Below are positions 1 to 5,985 of a DNA stretch of 8,501 bases, one piece after another. The notes beneath the pieces were generated by a model. The model ran no database searches. It saw nothing but the letters and a program-made list of their open reading frames with translations, and had not been told where the DNA came from. Source of the DNA: Candidatus Hydromicrobium americanum (GTDB lineage: Bacteria; Actinomycetota; Humimicrobiia; Humimicrobiales; Humimicrobiaceae); contig PEXF01000155.1 of NCBI GenBank assembly GCA_002779205.1, positions 1 to 8,501 of the forward strand, in the 5' to 3' direction. The position numbers and the translations under genes were made by a program. Each line of letters starts with the position of its first letter. Position 1 is the first letter of the stretch.

Positions 1-411
1 ACGTTCAGTAAGTTTCTTCCAGTCTTCCTCATATCTCATAACACTTTGTCTGCAGAGCTTATTAAATTTTTCGATGCCGATTTCTTCTATTTCTTTTTTG
101 GAATTAATATTCAGCTCTTTTTCCATCTCCAGTTCCACCGGCAGCCCATGAGTATCCCAGCCAGCCTTTCTGGGCACATAATAACCCTTCATAGTCTTAT
201 ATCTGGGAAAAATATCCTTATAAACACGCGACAGGACATGATGTACTCCTGGAGCTCCGTTAGCAGTCGGAGGTCCTTCGTAGAATACAAACTTTTTATC
301 GCCTTTAGATTTTTTCAGACTTTTTTCAAAAATATCATTCTTCTTCCAGAAATCTAGAATTTTTTCTTCCAGCTTGACCAGATCTACTTTGCTGTCAACT
401 TTTTTAAACAT
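1..411 (-). CDS. ileS: Isoleucyl-tRNA synthetase, N-terminal 137 residues (3' end outside window)
   Basis: A class I aminoacyl-tRNA synthetase that activates isoleucine and charges tRNA-Ile in the cytoplasm. The visible part begins MFKKVDSKVDLVKLEEKIL and contains FYEGPPTANG (residues 43-52), the HIGH-equivalent segment PGVHHVLSR (54-62), KDIFPRYKTMKGYYVPRK (65-82) and GWDTHGLPVELEMEKEL (84-100), the diagnostic IleS block. The HIGH signature reads GVHH (55-58): the last His is kept, but the first His and the Gly are replaced. This variant resembles the IleS subclass related to eukaryotic and Thermus enzymes. The start is ATG at 409-411, with AAAGG 8 nt upstream. It lies 74 nt behind the DUF72 gene on the same strand and is probably cotranscribed with trxA. 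I see no T-box leader in the 74-nt gap. The editing and KMSKS domains lie outside the window, so their integrity is unknown. Confidence 0.95.
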   Translation of the reverse strand, partial: MFKKVDSKVDLVKLEEKILDFWKKNDIFEKSLKKSKGDKKFVFYEGPPTANGAPGVHHVLSRVYKDIFPRYKTMKGYYVPRKAGWDTHGLPVELEMEKELNINSKKEIEEIGIEKFNKLCRQSVMRYEEDWKKLTER

Positions 412-485
412 ACCTTATACCTTTATATCCTTCCCATTTATAAATAACTGTCCCAAAACTGTTTAATAGATTTTATATAATTAGT

Positions 486-1286
486 CTAATTTTGTGAAGT
501 AGAAATATCACTATCTTCAATAAGTTCCTGGAGAATTTTTGCCGATCTTACAGCCTGCGCTTTATAATGATTATTAAAATAGATATAGGTTTTTTTGGTA
601 TTTTTCGCCACTTCTTTTACTCTGGGTACCCACTCGCTGAGCTCTTCTGCGGTATAAAGATAATCATATCTCTGATACCCATATTTTGGTTTCCACCAGT
701 TAAGGTCATTTCTTCCGTGAAATCTGATATATCCAGTACTAGTAGTACTAATGCTTGTAGATGGGAGCAGTCCTTTAATCCGGGGCTCATCTACATTGCA
801 GAATCCCATATTTAAATTTTTTAAATGATCTATAGTTTCTTCCCTTAACCAGCTATTATTCCTGAATTCCGCGCAAAGTTCCAGGTCTCTGAAATTTTCT
901 CTTATCCGGCTTAAATAGTCACAGTTACTCTGGCTAAACTTAAAAGCCCATGGAAATTGCAGCAGTACCGTCCCCATTTTATCTTCATCAATTAGCGGCT
1001 TGAGTGAACCGATAAATTTTAAAATATCTTCCTTTTTAAAATCTCTGGTGTGGGTAACACCACTATGAGCTTTTACTGAAAAAACAAAATCCCCCTTAAC
1101 TTTCTCTGCCATGTTTTTAAATATGCGGGGGTATGGAAGACTATAATAAGTAAAATTTATTTCAACCGTATTAAATACCGTACTGTAGTAACTTAACTGG
1201 TCTTTTTTGTCCAGTCCTGCTGGATAAAAGTTAATATTCCAATCAGCATAACTATACCCTGAAGTACCAACAAAAATACTGCCCAT
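486..1286 (-). CDS. DUF72 (YecE-like) family protein
   Basis: A 266-residue protein of the DUF72/YecE family, a TIM-barrel-like fold whose biochemical role is not established. Family blocks are visible in order: FVGTSGYSYADW (residues 5-16), FNTVEINFTYYSLP (38-51), FSVKAH (69-74), VLLQFPWAFK (107-116), CAEFRNNSW (138-146), the Asn-Val-Asp-Glu stretch near 164-167, RFHGRN (188-193) and YIYFNNHYKAQAVRSA (234-249). Length is normal for the family. The stretch at residues 176-184 is Ser/Thr-rich and is encoded by an imperfect AGTACT repeat at 735-749. The ATG at 1284-1286 lies 5 nt after the trxA stop and has no clear Shine-Dalgarno, so translation may depend on trxA (inference). The stop is TAG. 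Confidence in the family is high; no function is claimed. Confidence 0.93.
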   Translation of the reverse strand: MGSIFVGTSGYSYADWNINFYPAGLDKKDQLSYYSTVFNTVEINFTYYSLPYPRIFKNMAEKVKGDFVFSVKAHSGVTHTRDFKKEDILKFIGSLKPLIDEDKMGTVLLQFPWAFKFSQSNCDYLSRIRENFRDLELCAEFRNNSWLREETIDHLKNLNMGFCNVDEPRIKGLLPSTSISTTSTGYIRFHGRNDLNWWKPKYGYQRYDYLYTAEELSEWVPRVKEVAKNTKKTYIYFNNHYKAQAVRSAKILQELIEDSDISTSQN

Positions 1287-1291
1287 TAATT

Positions 1292-1618
1292 TTATAAAAA
1301 TTGAGATATCTCGGTTAATATTTTATTTTTGGACATAGCACCGATAAGTTTTTTAACTACCTGCCCTTTTTTAAATAATAATAATGTTGGAATAGCAGTT
1401 ATGCCATATTTTATGGCGATATCCCTATTATCATCCACATTCAGTCTTCCAATTTTCAGTTCTCCACTTTTCTCTTCTGCCAGTTTATCAAGTTCTGGTT
1501 CAACCATCTTACAGGGTCCACACCATACAGCCCAGAAATCCACAAGAACCGGCTTTTCCGAATTAATCACTTCAACTTCAAAACTCGAATCAGTCAACTG
1601 ATAAATAGCTTCAGACAT
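1292..1618 (-). CDS. trxA: Thioredoxin
   Basis: A cytoplasmic dithiol-disulfide oxidoreductase that reduces protein disulfides and is normally recharged by thioredoxin reductase, which is not in this window. At 108 residues it has the standard length. It carries the canonical active site W32-C33-G34-P35-C36 inside LVDFWAVWCGPCKMVEPEL, and the conserved cis-proline at P77 in ITAIPTLLLFKKG. The C-terminal GAMSK segment is also typical. There is no signal peptide. The ATG at 1616-1618 is preceded by GAAGG with 8 nt spacing (1627-1631), which fixes the start. It is first in a likely trxA-DUF72-ileS transcript. The best candidate promoter lies about 170 nt upstream, implying a long leader. Confidence 0.97.
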   Translation of the reverse strand: MSEAIYQLTDSSFEVEVINSEKPVLVDFWAVWCGPCKMVEPELDKLAEEKSGELKIGRLNVDDNRDIAIKYGITAIPTLLLFKKGQVVKKLIGAMSKNKILTEISQFL

Positions 1619-1742
1619 TCTTCTTCCCTTCTATAGTATTTTTTTACATTAAAAATTACAGGTATTCTATCATCTCTATTTTATCTACGTTTATAAAAAC
1701 GACTTCTCTTTTAATCTTTACTCTTATTTTTTGTTCTGGTAC

Positions 1743-1761
1743 TGGCATTTGCATGGCATTT
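1743..1761. repeat. Phased direct repeat TGGCATTT x2
   Basis: TGGCATTT occurs at 1743-1750 and again at 1754-1761. The 11-bp centre-to-centre distance is about one helical turn. It is a local GC-richer island inside the AT-rich trxA leader. It could be a regulator half-site pair downstream of the candidate trxA promoter, or chance. No regulator can be named. Confidence 0.35.
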
Positions 1762-1791
1762 AAAAAAATACTTGTTAATAATATTTAGATG

Positions 1792-1820
1792 ATATTATCA
1801 AAGCTGTTTTTTTTAGTCAA
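1792..1820 (-). promoter_or_regulatory. Candidate sigma-A promoter for trxA-DUF72-ileS
   Basis: On the minus strand, TTGACT (1820-1815) is followed after 17 nt by TAATAT (1797-1792). A TG dinucleotide sits one base before the -10, giving an extended -10. The -35 matches consensus at five of six positions and the -10 at four. It would give a leader of roughly 165 nt before trxA. A closer promoter cannot be excluded in such AT-rich sequence. Confidence 0.35.
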
Positions 1821-1900
1821 ATAAATTTACGCTTATCATTTTTAAGTATAAAAAAATTATACCGAAAATCATTTTTTATTTAAAATTTATATAATATGTA

Positions 1901-1928
1901 TTGATATTATATTGTAATATACTATAAT
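1901..1928 (+). promoter_or_regulatory. Candidate sigma-A promoter for the 69-residue CxxC protein
   Basis: TTGATA (1901-1906) and a perfect TATAAT (1923-1928) are separated by 16 nt. The predicted start of transcription is near 1935, about 33 nt before the ATG, leaving room for the strong ribosome binding site at 1957-1964. Confidence 0.5.
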
Positions 1929-1956
1929 AACCTATATTAACTGAAATTTATTTATT

Positions 1957-1964
1957 AAGGAGGT
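1957..1964 (+). promoter_or_regulatory. Strong, closely spaced ribosome binding site
   Basis: AAGGAGGT is a near-full complement to the 16S 3' end. Only 4 nt separate GGAGG from the ATG at 1968, slightly short. It is the strongest plus-strand site in the window and the main support that the small gene is real. Confidence 0.75.
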
Positions 1965-1967
1965 TAG

Positions 1968-2177
1968 ATGTATAAATGCTTGAAATGTGGAAACACTTAT
2001 AAATTCATTGGTACTGTAAAAGAAAAAGGAAATGCCTTCATATACCAGAACTCAGATAATAAAAAAGATATGGACTCCCTTACCTGGGCTTTTTTAACTT
2101 CAGATAACAGATGGAAAAGCTCACATAATGTAAGCAGATGTTTTTACTGCAAATCAACAAAAATAGTACAGATCTGA
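1968..2177 (+). CDS. Unrecognised 69-residue protein with two CxxC pairs (possible zinc ribbon)
   Basis: I do not recognise this protein. It begins MYKCLKCGNTYKFIGTV with a CxxC at C4/C7, and a second CxxC pair lies at C58/C61 in SRCFYCKS. The arrangement is that of a compact zinc-ribbon-like fold whose two metal-binding knuckles bracket about 50 residues. The middle is polar and includes the aromatic stretch TWAFLTSDNRW (39-49). There is no signal peptide or membrane segment. Support for it being real is a perfect -10 box, an AAGGAGGT ribosome binding site, and paired cysteines at both ends of a short frame. It stands alone, divergent from trxA and convergent with the nucleotidyltransferase gene. 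A role in nucleic-acid or metal binding is only inference from the CxxC pairs. Confidence 0.8.
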   Translation: MYKCLKCGNTYKFIGTVKEKGNAFIYQNSDNKKDMDSLTWAFLTSDNRWKSSHNVSRCFYCKSTKIVQI

Positions 2178-2198
2178 CAGACACTGGCCAGTAAAATA

Positions 2199-2939
2199 TC
2201 AATCCGAAGATTTATCATTTACTAAAGCTTTTCTTACCAGCTGACTTGCCCTGAATAATGCTTCAAATGAGGTACCCGCATCCGCCCACCAGCCTTCAAG
2301 AATGGAATATCTCATTGTGCTTCTTCTGATGTATTCATTATTAACATCAGTTATTTCAAGTTCACCTCTGTCTGAAGGTTTAAGAGTCTTAATTATTTCA
2401 AATACATCACTATCATACATATAGATACCTACAACCGCGTAATTGCTTTTTGGTTTTTTAGGCTTTTCCTCGATATTTATTACTTTACCTTCTTTAACTT
2501 CAGCAACCCCGAATCTTTCCGGGTCACTGACTTCTTTTAAGAATATTCTTGCCCCTATATCCTGCTTCTCGAATTCCCTTACTGCATCTGAAATATCATC
2601 CTTTACTATATTATCACCAAGCATTACCACCGCTTTATCATTATCTATAAAATTCTCAGCCAGCCTCAAAGCATCCGCTATACCCCCCTCTCTTTCCTGA
2701 TATGTATAGCTTATATCTTTAAGCCCAAACTCCCGGCCATTGCACAGAAGTCTTAAGAAATCCCCGGCATTATTACCCCCGGTAACTATCATTATATCCT
2801 CAAGCCCTGCACTTACCAGAGTTCTAAGAGGATAGTAAATCATTGGTTTATCGTATACTGGAAGTAAATGTTTATTGGTGATTTTTGTACAAGGCATAAG
2901 CCGGGTCCCAAGCCCACCTGCTAATATAACACCTTTCAT
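2199..2939 (-). CDS. Glucose-1-phosphate nucleotidyltransferase, short RmlA-like form
   Basis: A sugar-nucleotide synthase expected to join glucose-1-phosphate and dTTP (or another NTP) to give an NDP-glucose, the entry step to rhamnose and other surface sugars. Numbered from the chosen ATG (246 residues): nucleotide-binding loop LAGGLGTRL (6-14), TNKHLLPVYDKPMIYYPL (21-38), LGDN with catalytic-type Asp109 (107-110), EEKP (157-160), GELEITDVN (192-200) and WADAGT (218-223). TNKH replaces the SKQ of classical RmlA. The roughly 290-residue enzyme's C-terminal part is missing, as in the short archaeal-like branch, so exact specificity is uncertain. Start: ATG (2937-2939) matches the family's MKGVILAGG. 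An in-frame GTG at 2952-2954 would add five residues. The only Shine-Dalgarno (GGAG, 2956-2959) is 16 nt from the ATG and 1 nt from the GTG, so neither is ideal. It lies 21 nt (6 nt from the GTG) behind uppP. Confidence 0.9.
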   Translation of the reverse strand: MKGVILAGGLGTRLMPCTKITNKHLLPVYDKPMIYYPLRTLVSAGLEDIMIVTGGNNAGDFLRLLCNGREFGLKDISYTYQEREGGIADALRLAENFIDNDKAVVMLGDNIVKDDISDAVREFEKQDIGARIFLKEVSDPERFGVAEVKEGKVINIEEKPKKPKSNYAVVGIYMYDSDVFEIIKTLKPSDRGELEITDVNNEYIRRSTMRYSILEGWWADAGTSFEALFRASQLVRKALVNDKSSD

Positions 2940-2960
2940 AGTACTTGTGTTCACTCTCCT

Positions 2961-3902
2961 TTAGATAAATTTCTTTATCATAAAAAAAATAAAAACTACT
3001 GCTGCAAGACAAATACAATATATGGCAAATACATTTAGATTCTTTTTTCTGGTCATATAAACAATGAACTTTACGGCAAACAGTCCAGTCAGATAAGAAG
3101 ATAAAAATCCTGTCGCGAGATTTTGAATCATACCAGTATTATTCTCAAAAATAATACTGGAGGACTGGTAAAGTTCAAATACAAAGGAACCAATAATAAC
3201 AGGAACCGACAGTAAAAATGAAAATCTAACTGCCTCACTTCTTTTTACGCCAAAAAACCTGGCAAATGAAATAGTCGTACCCGATCTTGAAATTCCGGGT
3301 AAAATGGCTAAAGCCTGTCCTATCCCGGTCACCGCTGCTATGAAAAAGTTAAACTTTACTTTTTTTAGGCCGATTCCGGTAAGATCAATTTCTCCAATTA
3401 AATCACTTTTCTTATCTCCTTTACTCCCGGAAGAAGAATATTTACCCCCCGGGCTGCCCTGGCTGTTTGTAAGTCCAGCTTCAATGTGTCTCCCCCTCAT
3501 TTCTCCCAGCCACAGGAATAATGCAGTGGCAAGTAAAAATATTGCTGCTACTACAGGTTTACTAAACAAACTTTCCACGTAATCAACCAGGAAAAATCCA
3601 ACAACTACAGCGGGGATACTGGCTATTATTAATAAAATACCAAGTTTAAAATTGCTGGAAGACCTCTCGCTCCTAATAAAAATACCTAAAATTACCGCTC
3701 TTATGATTCTGAAGATTTCTTTATAAAAAACAGTAACTACTGCGGCAAGTGTGGCAAAATGGACCGTAACCGTAAAGTAGAGCGGTATATAATCCCAGTT
3801 AAAAAAATAAGGAAAAATTACCAGATGACCCGAACTGCTTATGGGAAAAAACTCAGTAATGCCTTGAATTATACCTAAAACAATTGACTGTAATATATTC
3901 AA
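2961..3902 (-). CDS. uppP: Undecaprenyl-diphosphate phosphatase (BacA/UppP)
   Basis: A polytopic membrane enzyme that dephosphorylates undecaprenyl diphosphate to undecaprenyl phosphate, the lipid carrier for peptidoglycan and surface glycans. Overexpression of this family confers bacitracin resistance. Diagnostic motifs are QGITEFFPISSSGH (residues 13-26, with Q13 and E17 of the [E/Q]xxxE site) and PGISRSGTT (202-210). Hydrophobic segments cover much of the rest, including the last 30 residues. At 313 residues it is about 40 longer than usual. The excess is a hydrophilic Gly/Ser/Lys-rich insert near residues 136-176, between membrane segments. The start is TTG (3900-3902) with no visible Shine-Dalgarno; MNILQSIVLGIIQG aligns with the family N-terminus and no ATG is available nearby. 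It is probably cotranscribed with the downstream nucleotidyltransferase. Confidence 0.95.
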   Translation of the reverse strand: MNILQSIVLGIIQGITEFFPISSSGHLVIFPYFFNWDYIPLYFTVTVHFATLAAVVTVFYKEIFRIIRAVILGIFIRSERSSSNFKLGILLIIASIPAVVVGFFLVDYVESLFSKPVVAAIFLLATALFLWLGEMRGRHIEAGLTNSQGSPGGKYSSSGSKGDKKSDLIGEIDLTGIGLKKVKFNFFIAAVTGIGQALAILPGISRSGTTISFARFFGVKRSEAVRFSFLLSVPVIIGSFVFELYQSSSIIFENNTGMIQNLATGFLSSYLTGLFAVKFIVYMTRKKNLNVFAIYCICLAAVVFIFFMIKKFI

Positions 3903-3988
3903 CTTATATAATAAATAAAATTTTGCTTTAATAACTTATAATTAGTTTTTAAATATAGCATAAAATAATTAAAAATAAAAAAATTGAT
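3903..3988. promoter_or_regulatory. Divergent promoter region between uppP and the COG2426 gene
   Basis: An 86-nt, almost purely A/T spacer that must serve both divergent genes. The best minus-strand candidate is an extended -10 TGC-TATATT (3960-3952) with a weak TTTTTA 18 nt upstream (3981-3976), giving a leader of about 45 nt for uppP. No plus-strand hexamer pair stands out. Neither gene has a recognisable Shine-Dalgarno in this spacer, which is unusual here. Confidence 0.35.
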
Positions 3989-4498
3989 ATGGATTTTATA
4001 GATTTCCCAACTTTCTTTGAATATCTATCACCAAGAATAGCAACATTTTTTACAGCTATGACTCCCATAGGTGAACTCCGGGCATCTATTCCTGTTGCAC
4101 TTTTGACCTACAGAATGAACATTTTTGAAACTTATATAATATCAGTGCTGGGAAATATGATACCGGTAGCTGCCATATTGTGGATACTGGAGCCAGTATC
4201 AAAATTTCTTATGAATAGATCCAGTCTCGCCAATAGATTTTTTACCTGGCTATTCAAGCGTACCAGAAGAAAATATTCAAAAAGATTTGAAAGATATGAA
4301 AGTTATGCCCTGGCAGGGTTTGTAGGAATACCACTTCCGGTCACCGGCGGCTGGACAGGAGCACTTATTGCCTTTGTTTTTGGTATACCCCCCAAAAAAG
4401 CTCTACTGCATATATTTATCGGGGTGCTTATTGCCGGACTAATAGTAACCATAATATGTAAAACGGTGGGTTACGTAAAATTTATTATCGCAGGCTAA
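3989..4498 (+). CDS. COG2426 / small multi-drug export family membrane protein
   Basis: A 169-residue integral membrane protein of the family annotated 'putative small multi-drug export protein' (Pfam Sm_multidrug_ex). The name is historical and substrate transport is not firmly shown. Visible landmarks are TPIGELRASIPVALLTY (25-41), a hydrophobic helix at about 46-69, a basic cytoplasmic-looking segment RTRRKYSKRFERYE (91-104), the signature ALAGFVGIPLPVTGGWTGAL (107-126) and a C-terminal hydrophobic stretch (139-157). Length is typical. The start is ATG at 3989, the only candidate placing the GELRASIP block at the usual distance, although no Shine-Dalgarno precedes it. A shorter start at Met24 would cut into the conserved block. 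It is divergent from uppP; envelope-related context is inference. Confidence 0.85.
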   Translation: MDFIDFPTFFEYLSPRIATFFTAMTPIGELRASIPVALLTYRMNIFETYIISVLGNMIPVAAILWILEPVSKFLMNRSSLANRFFTWLFKRTRRKYSKRFERYESYALAGFVGIPLPVTGGWTGALIAFVFGIPPKKALLHIFIGVLIAGLIVTIICKTVGYVKFIIAG

Positions 4499-4583
4499 CC
4501 GCACGGTAATAAAGATTCAGACTCCTATAGAAGTTAACCATGCAAGAAGTTCTAAGAGGCTATTTATATGCCTGGAATATGAA

Positions 4584-5984
4584 TTATTTTCCGCTGACTG
4601 TCACATCTCTTACCAGAAGCGAAGGGCTGCCTATATATCCACCCGAAGGGATAAATCTTAAGTCATTTCCAACCTTTTTAATGCTCTTGCAGAAACTTAA
4701 AATATCTGTAGCAATAGTTACTTCTTTTACCGGATGCCTTAAATTCCCATTTTCTACCCATATTCCTTTCGCGCCCACACTAATCTGTCCTGAAATGGGA
4801 TTGGCGCCTGAATGAAGACCTATTATATCCATAACATAAAATCCCATGTCAATGTCACCCAGAAGCTTGCTAAAATCAATATCTGACGGCTCCAGATAAA
4901 AGTTTGAAATGCCCACTTCTGGTGTCGAACGGTAGGAAGCTCTTACTGCATTACCTGTTGACAGGGTTTTATCCTTTCTTGCAGTATAGGTATTATAAAG
5001 ATAAGTCTTCAGGTATCCATCTTCAAATACACAGGTTTTACCCTTGATGACTCCTTCCCCGTCAAATGGCTTTGAAGAAAGCCCATCAGGTATAGTCCCA
5101 TCGTCAAATATATTTATATCAATAGAGAATATTTTCTGCCCGATTTTACCTTCAAAAAGTGATTTTCTTTTCTGCACAGAATCTGCCGTCAGACTTCCGG
5201 CAATAATACCTAAGAATTGTGCTGAAACAACTGGGTCCAGAAGAAGGTCGACTCTTTGTGATTTGATTTTCTTCCCGCCCAGGATTGAAACAGACCGGCC
5301 AGCTGCTTTTCCTGCGACTTCTTCCAGATCAAGATCACCTGGAGCCCTGCCGCACCCGAAAAAATCACCTGTCGAAGTATCCTCACCCTGTTTGGAAATT
5401 GCATTTACATAAATCAAACATGTAGTTGTCTTATACTTATCACAAAATCCATTTGAATTTAGAATTGCTGTTTCATAAATACTGTCATTATACATAACAT
5501 TGTTAATGTCAACAATTCTAGCATCTTTACTTTTCGTTAAAGTCTCCAATCTCTTTGCAAGTGTAACCTTGCTTTCTATATCATAGTCCAGAAAATCCTC
5601 CCGGAATAATGACTTATCGCCTATAAGTTTCTGTTTAAATGTGGATTCCTCTTCCCTGGGCAGATAATTATAATCTTCTCTTCCGGTAATCTTACAGTTG
5701 TATACAGCTTTCCAGATACAGTCTTCAATACTGCTTTCATCAAGTACAGTTGTATATGCATATCCTATTGATTTATCCTTAAAAATTCTAATACCTATAC
5801 CAATTGAATCTGAAAATGATAGTGTTTCTACTTTTCCTTTAAAAATTTCTATTTCATTTTCTACAGAGCTTGCAGCAAAAATCTCAAATTCATCTACTGC
5901 ATGTTTATTTATCCTGGAAGCCGTATCCTTGCATATATTTATTAACTGGTTGTCTCTAACTTTATATCTCTTATCATCTTGCAT
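4584..5984 (-). CDS. pmbA: PmbA/TldE, non-catalytic partner of TldD protease
   Basis: A cytoplasmic subunit of the TldD-TldE peptidase. In Escherichia coli the pair removes the leader of microcin B17 and degrades the CcdA antitoxin. The protein has 466 residues, a normal length. Family blocks are FEIFAASSVENEIEIFKGKVE (33-53), IGIGIRIF (61-68), GDFFGCGR (206-213), LLDPVVSAQFLGIIAGSLTADSVQK (248-272), NIFDDGTIPDGLSSKPFDGEG (291-311), STGNAVR (342-348), GANPISGQISVGAKG (393-407) and VRDVTVSG (458-465). The segment at about 256-265, which aligns with TldD's HExxxH, lacks both histidines and the glutamate, as expected for the non-catalytic partner. ATG (5982-5984) lies 1 nt after the tldD stop. 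AGGAGG (5999-6004) inside the tldD tail is 14 nt upstream, rather far, so translational coupling is likely. Confidence 0.95.
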   Translation of the reverse strand: MQDDKRYKVRDNQLINICKDTASRINKHAVDEFEIFAASSVENEIEIFKGKVETLSFSDSIGIGIRIFKDKSIGYAYTTVLDESSIEDCIWKAVYNCKITGREDYNYLPREEESTFKQKLIGDKSLFREDFLDYDIESKVTLAKRLETLTKSKDARIVDINNVMYNDSIYETAILNSNGFCDKYKTTTCLIYVNAISKQGEDTSTGDFFGCGRAPGDLDLEEVAGKAAGRSVSILGGKKIKSQRVDLLLDPVVSAQFLGIIAGSLTADSVQKRKSLFEGKIGQKIFSIDINIFDDGTIPDGLSSKPFDGEGVIKGKTCVFEDGYLKTYLYNTYTARKDKTLSTGNAVRASYRSTPEVGISNFYLEPSDIDFSKLLGDIDMGFYVMDIIGLHSGANPISGQISVGAKGIWVENGNLRHPVKEVTIATDILSFCKSIKKVGNDLRFIPSGGYIGSPSLLVRDVTVSGK

Positions 5985-5985
5985 C

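Larger units (their letters stand above)
1619..1967. other. 349-nt divergent intergenic control region
   Basis: This is the only gene-free stretch above 300 bases. It is extremely AT-rich and separates trxA (minus) from the 69-residue CxxC protein (plus). I find no coding sequence in it. It holds candidate promoters in both directions (1792-1820 minus; 1901-1928 plus), a phased direct repeat at 1743-1761, a 6-bp perfect inverted repeat GTATAA-AAAAA-TTATAC at 1846-1862, and a small 5-bp hairpin CGTTT-ATAA-AAACG at 1688-1701. Neither hairpin has the GC-rich stem plus U-run of an intrinsic terminator. A weaker second minus-strand promoter (TTTAAA-17-TATAAT, 1856-1884) is also possible. With this base composition, chance matches are expected. 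Confidence 0.6.

Noticed and set aside
46..357. Plus-strand open frame of 103 codons
   Set aside because: It lies wholly antisense to the highly conserved ileS N-terminus and has no recognisable motif.
412..485. Possible T-box riboswitch ahead of ileS
   Set aside because: The gap is only 74 nt, lacks the conserved T-box sequence and a specifier stem, and is far too short for a T-box leader.
735..749. AGTACT-AGT-AGTACT repeat as a regulatory site
   Set aside because: It lies inside the DUF72 coding sequence and simply encodes a Ser/Thr run.
2183..2192. ACTGGCCAGT palindrome between two convergent genes as a terminator
   Set aside because: The 10-bp palindrome has no loop bases and no U-run on either side, so it would not form a standard intrinsic terminator.
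4499..4583. Bidirectional terminator between the COG2426 gene and pmbA
   Set aside because: The only stems are four base pairs (AGGC/GCCT at 4557-4573, GGAA/TTCC nearby) without a U-run; nothing convincing.
5044..5412. Plus-strand open frame of 122 codons
   Set aside because: It is antisense to conserved pmbA motifs, has Ser/Pro-rich shadow composition and no ribosome binding site.
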